A DNA stretch of 64,000 bases, taken from assembly GCA_013407085.1 (NCBI GenBank), contig JACCGJ010001544.1, forward strand, positions 1 through 64,000. Direction: 5' to 3'. Shown piece after piece: positions 23,001-30,399 of this stretch (its first letter is position 1; each line of letters begins with the position of its first letter). Below the pieces are notes generated by a model. It worked only from the letters and a program-made list of their open reading frames with translations, had not been told where the DNA came from and did not search any database. Both the position numbers and the translations under genes were made by a program. This DNA comes from Atriophallophorus winterbourni (Eukaryota > Platyhelminthes > Trematoda > Plagiorchiida > Microphallidae).

Positions 23001-26000
23001 TTGGTTGGGAGTAAAATATTCAGGCGATTGAAATGTGTACACACGTGGGAATAAAAATGCCCGGTAAGGGAAATAAAAGCTTGTTGCTCCAAAGCAAGTG
23101 AACATACTTCGCAAAACAATGGGCAGACAATCAAAGTGGTATTTGGTCCAATAGCCTGATTGACGTTTCGAACCTTAGCGAAACGAACCAACATTTAATA
23201 AATTTCAAACGAAAAGAAAATCCCAAAATCGTGATATGAAAGAATGCATTGCGTATGTACGATGTGAGAAATCTCTAGCATAGATTCAGGTAAAGTGCTG
23301 CACAGTCAGAGACAACACGTGTGCTAAAATACTGTATAGTTACCCAGGCCTAGGCACTTATACGAATAGAAAAATGATAATTAGACTCCGGTATGTCTCC
23401 AGAGGCATCTCAACACCGGTGACATAGCGATTTAGCACAATGCACAGAACGACTGAACATTCACAAAGGTGTAAAACACAAAATCATTGCATTGCAATTT
23501 GGCTTTCTTTCGACCGATCCGTGTATCTTCGGGCCGACGAAATTTCACTGAACATCCACTTTGCGATTTGAGTGGTTCACCGCTCTGCGAAGCGGACAAG
23601 AAAGTGGAACGCTGGGTTGAACATTTCAGCATGTTGCTAAATCGGCAGGCGCCGTTTACGGCACTACAAACGGCTGTGACGAGCAAAGCATAGAATGTTT
23701 GCTGCGATAGCCCAACGCGCGAAGAAATCATCGGAGCCATCAGCCGGGTAATTAGCAACAAGTTCCCTGACGATGACGGCATCCCCCTGATATGTACAAA
23801 GCCTGTTCTTCCGTTCTGATTGAACCATTGCATGAGTTGTCTCGTAAGATATGAGAACTAGAGGAGCTTCCATGCGACTGAGGCACTTCACTCTTGATCC
23901 CTAGCTTGAAGAAAGGTAATGCCTCATTGTGTGACAACTACCGTGGCATCAATGAAGCAGGAGTTTGCATATTACGATGGTGTGATGCTGAGTCCGAGCG
24001 TCTCGATTGCCGATTTGGAGTATGCCGACGACATCGTAATCTCGGAGGATGATCTTGGAACGCTTTAACCAATTCTCTAACGCATCAACTCATTTGCCTC
24101 TATGTTGGGGCTACGAATCAACACGCGCGAAACAAAGTATTTAACTACCGCCGTCGGACATCACATACATTTGAAGATTGATGGCGAGAACCTGGAGGTG
24201 GTGAACACCTTCCATTACATTGGCTCATCCGTGACACCTTCAGGCAAAGCCAATGATGAGATATCGACCCGTATACAAGCTGTGCGCGCGGCCTTTTCGC
24301 GACTGCGTTGGGTTCTCTTTAGGCGTAGAGAAATTAGTAGCCGACGTAAAAAGGTGCGCGTTCACAGAGCGGCGATTCGCCCAGTTCTGGCCTATGGATG
24401 CGAGACGTGGCCTGTTCGGGTAGAGGATGTTGCGAAACTAGAGATTTTGGACCACTTGTGTCTCCGACGCATCCTGAATATTCGATGGGATGAGGGAGTA
24501 CCGAATGACGAGGTTCGCCACCGTTGTTTTGATATTCCTCGTCTGAGTTCAATGTTGCGACAACACCGACTGAGATGGTTTGGCCACATCCTGAGATGTT
24601 CGGATGCTGAACTAATTAGAGTGACCCTATCTCCGACACCCTGCGCGGAATGGCGTTGTCGTCGCGGACGACAAGTGCAAACTTGGCTCGCTACCCTCGA
24701 GGTCGGGTGTGGAGCTGCTGGGTCTACGATCGGTATATGGTTGACGCACGTGGGACAGTACATTGCTTAGAATCTGCGCGGATCTCTCCTCTGATTGTCG
24801 ATCACGGGCGGCTGCAATCCGTGACATCTACGAAGTCGACTCATCCTGCAGGAGTTAATCGCGCAAAAATAAAGTAAGTGAGTATGCAAAATCTTAATGC
24901 GTACCATGGGGCAATGGTAGTAAGATGGATTATAGCAATTTAGATACGAAAGAGAATAATTGTAGATCGAGATGTGGATGCTGCTCAGATGGTTTTCACC
25001 GCGCTTGCCTTGATTGTTTACGACGTTTCATCATCAGTTAGATAAGATCAACAGCTGAACTTATTTCCATGGATTATATTGCTATTAACCCACATTTAAA
25101 ATGTTTAATGGATCGAATAACAAAATTCTCCCGTAAATTTAAATATAGATCGCTCGTGAAGTTTTTCAAGAAGAAATGGACGGTGGTTAAAAAGCTCTTG
25201 TAGTTTTCACTTCAACAGACTTATACGAACACTACAAGGAGTGCGTCTCCCGTTTTCGTGTGATAATACTAATACTAATGGCCTAATGGTACGGCTCCGT
25301 GGCACATTTTCAACCCAGATGATCTTTTGACATTCAAATGATAGCTTCGATCAGCGGCGTCAAATTCTTCAGTGGGATAAACACAATTCAATGTACAGCG
25401 TACGGGATACGGAACCGTGCATAATACGATTATATAACTTTGCCACACGAAACTCTACATGAACTTAAAAAAAATCAAAGCATAAGGTGGCAAAACGCAG
25501 ATAATGAAACTTACCAGAGATTTTATCAGTAAATTTCTCTCCCTCCGAATGGGAAGCAGCCACGTCACTGGCACACATCGCAGTTAGGTCATACAATTTT
25601 ACCACACCCAGATTCGGCTCTTTAACCAACCAATATGTATGACCTTCTTGTGTGGCGTTACGCTTGAGAAACATCACTAAATTGCGCACCACTCCATAAA
25701 CGTGTTTTGCTTCAAAACCAGATAGCGTGGGCAGAGCACAAGTTTTGTAGATTTCATACTCTTGCATCACGATACCTTCGTTATGGTAGCACATAGCCAC
25801 TTCAGGGACCTCGTTCAATATATTTTCTAGCCAAATGTCAACACCTGTTAAAACGTTGATGCTCTCGTGTATAGGACTAAGTTTCAGGCTGATGCAAGGA
25901 TGCATTGGAGTCCCGAATATCGCTAGATCGGATCCAACAAGAAAACTGAGGTCTTCAACTTTCCACTTTGCTACATGCAAATACTGGTCGTTGGCAAACA

Positions 26001-26878
26001 GATTGCTTTTTGATACTGGATCAGCATTCGACTCAGAAACATTGTCACTAGTCTTTGATTCATTGGATAAAACGCTTGATTCTGTCACCGTGCGCAAGCT
26101 GGTCTGATCGTTGGAACACAGATCAGATGATTCCAACGGAGCTGGAAGACATTTCTGATCCGAGGCAGGAGATGGATGCTTCACTGTTTGTAGTCCCAAA
26201 TCAGGAAGATTAAATACACTGACAATATGAATTATACCAAGACTCACGTGTGGTATAAAAATTTTATATACAAGTCCCGAACTTTCAGTGTATCGCGAGA
26301 AAATTCTGATTCACAAAGATGAAAATTCTTTTGTTCAAGAAACTTCCGCAGCCATGCCCATTCATGCTATAATTTTGAATATGGTTACGTGAGCGCGGAC
26401 TTACGAAGTGCTCGGCGGAAAGTAGGAAATAATCGATATTGAATTCATCCAAAATTAATGTACCGCCGATTTTGTGCACCATTATAGAAGTGCGCTGGCT
26501 GTCGTTGAACAATAGTTTCGCTAGAGATTTTAGGGACTCAAAAATAAGAGTAAAAACAATACGCGTACTCGGATGCCAGAGATCACATTGATGATATCAA
26601 GTTCCTTTAAGAAACGGTTTGCAATGGTAAAACTGGCAATGATAAACAAATGAAAAGCTTTACCCAGAAAAAGGAGATTTCAAAGCATCAGACATAGTCG
26701 CGTGATAGATAACTTTCTCAATTAACGAACGATTTGTTAAATAGTTTTGGGGCATTCGGTGAAGGTTAAAACCTTGACGAAGTGTCGCAACATCATTAAG
26801 CTGTCCATTTTCGAACAGAATAATAGATTTTTCGACACTATCAACGTCATCTTCGGTAAAATTGTCCGAGTCTGCCAT
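7603..26878 (-). CDS. EDRF1: EDRF1 homologue (erythroid differentiation-related factor 1-like), 12 exons
   Basis: Exons on the minus strand: 26878-26664, 26632-26569, 26536-26405, 26366-26248, 26218-25515, 22940-22573, 19240-19025, 16263-15969, 14844-14486, 12414-12073, 9452-9059, 8054-7603. Every junction is GT-AG and phase-consistent, and the sum is 1,220 codons; vertebrate EDRF1 is about 1,240 residues. EDRF1 signatures are VHKIGGTLILDEFNID (residues 113-128), HEWAWLRKFLEQ (138-149), FLVGSDLAIFG (about 269), NVLTGVDIWLENILNEVPEV (298-317), EGHTYWLVKE and VVKLYDLT (about 368-389), and NPFVIPVATLCY after exon 6 starts. Residues beyond about 535 are divergent and I do not recognise the TPR pattern expected in vertebrate EDRF1. 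The vertebrate protein is reported to influence globin and GATA1 activity; in an animal without erythroid cells the role must be different or more general. The gap at 10153-11152 could hide a further exon. Confidence 0.88.
8175..8370 (+). mobile_element. Hammerhead SINE (family 2), near full-length copy
   Basis: Contains the 5' half seen in longer copies (AGGTTGGTCGTAGCAACC, then TTCCACTGTTTCAAG) and then the hammerhead region and 3' end. Lies in EDRF1 intron 11, antisense to the gene. Confidence 0.75.
8288..8330 (+). ncRNA. Decayed hammerhead ribozyme
   Basis: CTGATGA (8293-8299) and GAAA (8313-8316) are intact, but stem II (GAAC opposite GCAC) and the distal part of stem I no longer pair. 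Likely inactive. Confidence 0.7.
8488..8695 (+). mobile_element. Short retroposon family 1, copy
   Basis: Diverged copy recognised by GACTGCGCGTGG, AGCAGTGAGACTCAAGC and AAATCAATTTAGTAC. Sits in EDRF1 intron 11. Confidence 0.7.
8905..9022 (+). mobile_element. Short retroposon family 1, internally deleted copy
   Basis: Contains ATACTGTCGGGTTGCCTAGG and AATTTAGCACGGTGTTCGC, with the middle shortened. It lies just downstream of EDRF1 exon 11. Confidence 0.6.
9059..9452 (-). CDS. EDRF1: EDRF1 exon 11 (predicted)
   Basis: Acceptor CACCCACAG, donor GTGAGT. Encodes an all-helical segment beginning ITDADYLKTILTVVKLLMKN. Ends with one base that is completed by AC of the last exon. Confidence 0.8.
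9453..10152. other. EDRF1 intron 10, left of the gap
   Basis: No recognised element. A minus-strand open frame at 9801-9430 reads into exon 11 but is interrupted by the clear acceptor at 9453-9455, so I treat it as intron. Confidence 0.5.
10153..11152. other. Assembly gap of exactly 1,000 N
   Basis: A run of N of a round size, so the true length is unknown. It falls inside an EDRF1 intron. Confidence 0.99.
11365..11480 (+). mobile_element. Short retroposon family 1, partial copy
   Basis: Contains GCGTGGGCCAAGATACTGCC and GAAGCACTGCACAATTGTAC. The central part is deleted. Confidence 0.6.
11490..11760. repeat. Dispersed repeat 4, copy 1
   Basis: The block CCTCCTTCGGT-x-GAT, then ACAGTCCGATTC and GAAACAATCTCTCC, also occurs at 34010-34130, where its start is the perfect palindrome GGTCGATATCGACC. 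No coding potential. Confidence 0.65.
12073..12414 (-). CDS. EDRF1: EDRF1 exon 10 (predicted)
   Basis: Acceptor CTCAAACAG and donor GTGAGT, 114 codons in phase 0. Encodes WLEVLNVGARCLYRVCSNLG, a basic Ser/Pro-rich loop, and a helix LRLEKFMWMTYVCDYFSTLR. Confidence 0.75.
12985..13225 (+). mobile_element. Short retroposon family 1, full-length copy
   Basis: Runs from AATCATAAACCTGATCCAGG to ATTGCACATCCCTGCAATG, about 240 bp. Lies in EDRF1 intron 9. Confidence 0.75.
13428..13668 (+). mobile_element. Short retroposon family 1, full-length copy
   Basis: One of the best preserved copies: GATGATGGTATGAAAGC, the CAGTCAGAGACTG hairpin, AGTGAG pairing with CTCACT, and a terminal GTGCAGG. In EDRF1 intron 9, about 200 bp from another copy in the same orientation. 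Confidence 0.85.
14486..14844 (-). CDS. EDRF1: EDRF1 exon 9 (predicted)
   Basis: Acceptor CTTCCAAAG and donor GTAAGC. Encodes HYFPDRYTVLFDQP, a CPYCG pair of cysteines, then helices WLEEKYMVASCLTAMSLL and SELLMMQVLCEPARKS. Phase 0 at its end. Confidence 0.78.
14845..15968. other. EDRF1 intron 8
   Basis: No repeat family from this window and no protein-like frame beyond exon shadows. Confidence 0.5.
15969..16263 (-). CDS. EDRF1: EDRF1 exon 8 (predicted)
   Basis: Acceptor CCATTTCAG and donor GTAAGT. Encodes VIQSCSPVIITEPSKTPPPD, then predicted helices ending in a very hydrophobic segment. Its final G joins AA of the next exon to make Glu. Confidence 0.75.
16540..17400 (+). mobile_element. Ty3/gypsy RT-RNase H remnant, split by a retroposon
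   Basis: From 16548 the frame reads RVLVNYYRRFIPKLC, later LTPTALSAFDSIETAFAKAI and LTTDVS. It resumes after the insertion as FRHILEGRHFTALTVHRPLT, then RLSPLEARQLDFIGQFTTDI. This is the 3' reverse transcriptase and RNase H of a gypsy element with several stops and a frameshift. It is antisense within EDRF1 intron 7. Confidence 0.85.
16915..17155 (-). mobile_element. Short retroposon family 1, complete 241-bp insertion
   Basis: Exactly flanked by the 13-bp direct repeat TCTATCAAACACT (16902-16914 and 17156-17168), and the interrupted gypsy coding sequence resumes afterwards. This defines the ends of the family. One end carries a variable ATACC-type short tandem tail. Confidence 0.92.
18230..18398 (-). 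other. Possible extra EDRF1 exon (not included in the model)
   Basis: The frame EKYGNTHFLNFVITAGFALR, then DLKTLCHIARIDFSHSIFVA looks protein-like and has a TATATCTAG acceptor. However its phase does not fit exon 7 or exon 8 and no good donor is seen. It could be a relic exon or an alternative one. Confidence 0.3.
19025..19240 (-). CDS. EDRF1: EDRF1 exon 7 (predicted)
   Basis: Acceptor CTTTCTAG and donor GTGAGT, 72 codons, phase 0 at both ends. A Ser/Asn-rich linker is followed by a helix LLGNRLLDVLKTSKTDLLSA. Homology is not recognisable by eye; assignment rests on phase and strand. Confidence 0.7.
19241..22572. other. EDRF1 intron 6
   Basis: 3.3 kb with one hammerhead-SINE copy (20440-20585). 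The rest shows no recognisable coding or repeated sequence. Confidence 0.5.
20440..20585 (-). mobile_element. Hammerhead SINE (family 2), decayed copy
   Basis: Contains GGTCGTGTCAACC-like 5' sequence, CTCCACGGTTTCAAGG, and the 3' GTGTGTGATGGAGATG. The ribozyme core is mutated (ACAATGA where CTGATGA is expected, GAGA where GAAA is expected), so it is dead. Confidence 0.75.
22573..22940 (-). CDS. EDRF1: EDRF1 exon 6
   Basis: Starts ANPFVIPVATLCYRLAEH, aligning with the NPF-x-x-PVA segment directly after the LYDLT block in vertebrate EDRF1. Acceptor is TGATTCAG, donor is GTGAGC, and it ends in phase 0. Mostly helical. Confidence 0.88.
23275..23472 (+). mobile_element. Short retroposon family 1, diverged copy
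   Basis: Contains AGGTAAAGTGCTGCACAGTC and CCCAGGCCTAGGCAC, then GATTTAGCACAATG. Sits just upstream of the RTE remnant in EDRF1 intron 5. Confidence 0.7.
23487..24870 (+). mobile_element. RTE-like LINE with internal deletion
   Basis: The linker motif DKKVERWVEHFSMLLNR is followed by a frame with stops and then jumps at about 23955 to ADLEYADDIVISEDDL, so most of the palm is deleted. The C-terminal frame 24102-24770 is long and open: LGLRINTRETKYL, HYIGSSVTPSG, then RLRWFGHILRCSD. Antisense inside EDRF1 intron 5. Confidence 0.85.
24102..24770 (+). pseudogene. RTE reverse transcriptase C-terminal domain, 222 open codons
   Basis: An uninterrupted stretch containing the thumb and the conserved AYGCETWPV and HRLRWFGHILR motifs seen at the C-terminus of RTE-type proteins. 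The catalytic half is deleted upstream. The open length suggests a recent origin compared with other copies here. Confidence 0.8.
25515..26218 (-). CDS. EDRF1: EDRF1 exon 5 (704 bp)
   Basis: Largest exon. A Ser/Asp-rich linker is followed by the core EDRF1 domain with FLVGSDLAIFG, HPCISLKL, NVLTGVDIWLENILNEVPEV, EGHTYWL and VKLYDLT. Donor is GTAAGT after one base of the next codon. Confidence 0.95.
26248..26366 (-). CDS. EDRF1: EDRF1 exon 4 (119 bp)
   Basis: Encodes HEWAWLRKFLEQKN through LYIKFLYH, corresponding to the WxWLxxF and KFLYYS regions of vertebrate EDRF1. Acceptor is AATTATAG and donor is GTGAGT; the preceding intron is 38 nt and the following one 29 nt. Confidence 0.9.
26405..26536 (-). 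CDS. EDRF1: EDRF1 exon 3
   Basis: Encodes the highly conserved MVHKIGGTLILDEFNID block. Acceptor is TTTTTGAG and donor is GTAAGT. Confidence 0.9.
26569..26632 (-). CDS. EDRF1: EDRF1 exon 2 (64 bp)
   Basis: Bounded by TTGCCAG and GTACGC. It encodes TIANRFLKELDIINVISGIR, joining exon 1 in phase 2 and exon 3 in phase 0. Flanking introns are 31 and 32 nt. Confidence 0.82.
26664..26878 (-). CDS. EDRF1: EDRF1 exon 1
   Basis: Start ATG at 26878 has G at -3 and G at +4. It lies two bases after a pyrimidine tract ending TTTTTTAG, so an upstream in-frame ATG at 26920 is probably not used. Encodes an acidic start (MADSDNFTEDDVDS) and ends with GG before GTAAAG. Confidence 0.85.
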
Positions 26879-27534
26879 TGCTAAAAAACAAAGTAAGAAT
26901 GCAGCAATACGACAAAGCAAAACATTTCAGAGTAATCATGCAAACGCAATGAGACAAGTGCCGCTAAAATCAGAAATTAATGTCTAAAAGAACTCGATTG
27001 GCCGGGCTATGTAAATGACAGCAATAACAAAAAATTCAACGACTAATAACATAATGGAAAGTGAGACATATGTGGTGTAGATCGAAACACGTAAACAGGA
27101 AGGAAAGAATAAAAACACGAGATGTGATCGCATATATGAATAAAACAATGTGGTCTATATGCTACACTAAACACTTTTCTTGCACTTTGAGTTATGCAGC
27201 GAAGTACTAAAAGGCGCAAGCGCAATATAGACATTACTATTATTGTGATGAGTTTTTTTGCTTGTTGTATACTTTTTGTATGCCTTTGACTAAATTCTTA
27301 TTTACAATTCAGCTATCGTACACTCATCCTTAGAATAGTAAAGCGTACTACTTTGGCTGTCGGGACCAGGAAAAAAAGAGAATAAAACTTCATAAAAACC
27401 AATATTTTGAAATATGAATTGCAAATCAAAAAAATACAAGTTATACCATATATCAACTGTAAACCGTGAGAACACGCATTGCAGAAAAGAAGAATGGCAA
27501 AGCGTTTTTCGAAAATATTCGAATATTAAGCTTA

Positions 27535-27705
27535 AGAATAATTTTTAATAACAAAAGTAAAACCTGTAAATATTAGGCAGAAAAATATTCACAGAAAATC
27601 TATATAAGAAGTACTTCTTGACAAATATACATTGATGCGAATGAAATAACTTTCAAAATGAAGATGTACTGGAAGGCAATATGATATGATATGGTTAGGT
27701 GCTAT
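27535..27705. repeat. Local repeat pair, copy 1
   Basis: Aligns with 28080-28265 in the same orientation through AACAAAAGTAA, CTTGACAAA, ATGAAGA-GT and GGCAATATGAT. Divergence is substantial. Confidence 0.55.
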
Positions 27706-28079
27706 GGGGACGAATTACGACGGTTCACCGAAATAAGTAAATGTTCAAAAGCATTAGCCACCGGCTCAAATTACAGAATTGTTCTATTCCTAAACGTTCA
27801 GTAAAGTCCCGGCAAACAGTGTTCCATGACTAAAGACCGGAGGATACTTCAACAGTTTCTTGCATTCTAGATTCTTAGATGGGATCACTGTAGAATATTA
27901 ATGATGATTTCGCCAACTTCTATATAAGCATTGACAGAAGCGCAGATGAAATTCTAATATGACTGCAACCGAACAAGAAGCCTCTACATACAAATGAAGT
28001 GAAATTCAAAATGGTAGGCTATGGTTGACACTATTTTACTTAACTTGACAATGTTCAAAATGTCAGCCTAAAATTAATA

Positions 28080-28265
28080 TTTAAAGAACAAAAGTAATTC
28101 TGTATAAATTAAGCAAGAAAATTTTCGCCAAAACTGTACCGACGATTTTATCGTAATTCATTAATAAAAAGTTTTTTTTGACAAAGTCAACTTCATGCAC
28201 GTTAAATGAAAGACCTTCCATATGAAGACGTTCTTGTGGGCAATATGATGTAATTTGATTGAGAC
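28080..28265. repeat. Local repeat pair, copy 2
   Basis: Partner of 27535-27705, about 545 bp downstream in the same orientation. No coding sequence. Confidence 0.55.
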
Positions 28266-28631
28266 TTTGAAAGAGCCAGACTTTCGAGGCATCGGTTGAG
28301 AAGGTTATAACTTTAAGATAAATATGATCAAAGGGTTTAAAAAATAAGTAGTTTACATAAACATTATAAACCTTTACACAGACATTGTTTTTACTAGAAT
28401 TAGAAAGCATGAGTGTTGGAGACAAAATTAATTAGTGAGAATTCACAAAATATTTGTGTAATAACGGATATAGTTGGCGGCGACTATTTACCGTATTTTA
28501 TAGACTGTAAGCCTTCAAATCGGCCGTGCATACAATTAATTTCTCCAAGGGTAAAATGCATCAAATATTTTCGGATCAACTGAGGGCTAATTTGGACGTG
28601 CACTTTAGAACAAAGTACGAGATACTGGGAC

Positions 28632-28840
28632 TTGCAGTGAAACGTTTGACCCTAAAACTATTGCTAGTAAACTGGATCGTATGTCAATCAATTAAGACGG
28701 ACAAGAAAAATCGTTCAGTCGACAAATTGTCGGGACATGTTTGTCATTTTTTAAATTTGTGGTGAAATTATTGTAATAGCTGAAAATTCGTGTGTACGAA
28801 TAAAGTCAATTTCTTCTTTCTTCTTCTTCTTCTTCTTCAA
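28632..28840 (+). repeat. Dispersed repeat 3, copy 2, with CTT tail
   Basis: Partner of 6608-6825. Ends in TTCTTTCTTCTTCTTCTTC, a simple-repeat tail of the type many RTE- and CR1-mobilised retroposons carry. Confidence 0.6.
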
Positions 28841-30399
28841 TCATTTGTGATACTCGAAGTAATAATACGATGAACAACGGATTTCAACATTTCGATCCAC
28901 GAAGAATCGTAACGCTTAAAAATGTATATCCGAAGAATCAGATCGAGAAGAATTGAAGGGTTTCGAGCTGAACACGTAAGTAAAAATTGGTGCGGCGCAC
29001 CTCGCATAGATTATTCAGCATCAGTGAAGAAACCAATCTTTTCGTTCCTGGTTTTCAAAATAATAAATGCACATAGCCCATGTCAAGAATAACAAAACAT
29101 TAAAAGTGATGTTTTGCAAATACGAGCAAAACATATTAAATGACCTGTGATATAAAACGTGAAACATCATTAATAATTTGTTAGACAATATTAATCTGTA
29201 AAAACGCCAGCGGATCTCCACGTGAAAGCAACATCAAAATGTTTTATAAACGTGTTAGAAGCACTGGAGTGAGGTCCATGAAAGCAAACATTCCAAGCAG
29301 AATCCAAACTACGGTTATTGTTGTATTTCTTTGTTGTATGTTTGAATTGCATGGATATGAAAATAGCTAATAACTTTCATGGAATTCCCGATCATTTTCA
29401 GCACCGGACACATCCTAGTACAGCTTCGTGTATATATGAAGCCTAAAAAATGTAGTGCCACACATTAATAGACGGTATGTTAACTGCAAGTAGATATGGA
29501 AAAAATTCGACGATTCAAAAATTTTCAAAGTTTTGTGTGGCACAACTAAGCTGACAGCCAAGAAAAGTGTATTAATCTAAGCTCATGATCGAGTTGCCGA
29601 TATCAGGTGTATATTTTTATTTTTTTCATTTTGACAGACGACAGAGGGTCAAGCACTTGTGAGCCGCATCTCTTCCTAATGAGCAACATAATCCAGGAGA
29701 GCCTCAGATGACGAATTGGATTATATATTTTCATTCAAACACTGCGATCAGCTGTCATTGGAACAGAATTCAATGGTTTAATGAATGGACATACATTCTG
29801 ATTATAGGTGTGTTGTTATGGATAGATCAAATCATTGAGAGTCGAGTTTTAAAAAATCATGGACCAGTAGAAAATTTATCAGTAATGAGATAATAAAACG
29901 TTTTAAAAAATGCATAGGATTGAACACAACGTGGAACTCATGGCTTGATAACCAAAAATTGTGAAATACATAGATAAGAAATGGACATAAAACTTACACA
30001 ATGCGGACAATAAATAGATATATTGAATTTGACTGTCGTCACTTGTAATGACCTTTCAAGGCTGAAGTTTAAGTTCAGTTCAGTTCAGTTGCACATGATA
30101 GTAAGTGGATAACGAGCCAATCAAGCGTCCAGAATTTCTTTTGGTGAAAAGCTGCAGAGAAGCAACCACCACTACCAAAACGTTTCTACGTATTGAGCGT
30201 TGGATATCCTCGACGATCGCGAAGCCAATAGATTATCCGGGTTATATTTTATAGGCATTTCGTTATGAATGATGCTGGAAAAACAAAAATAGATTTCTCT
30301 TCGAAAGTACTGTGAGAGGTCAGCTAAGAAAGGGTTGTGCATTTATACAAACAGAAGATTATTATTTACTTTGTTTACCATATAAAGCTGAAAATAGTG

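Larger units (their letters stand above)
26879..30399. other. AT-rich intergenic DNA between the divergent genes
   Basis: Contains a locally duplicated segment (27535-27705 and 28080-28265) and repeat 3 copy 2 (28632-28840). I see no convincing gene in the rest. Confidence 0.5.

Noticed and set aside
25835..26107. Plus-strand frame of 90 codons
   Set aside because: Antisense shadow of EDRF1 exon 5.
26879..26920. Alternative EDRF1 start giving a hydrophobic signal-like N-terminus
   Set aside because: The better-context ATG at 26878 directly follows a splice acceptor-like tract, and EDRF1 proteins are not secreted.
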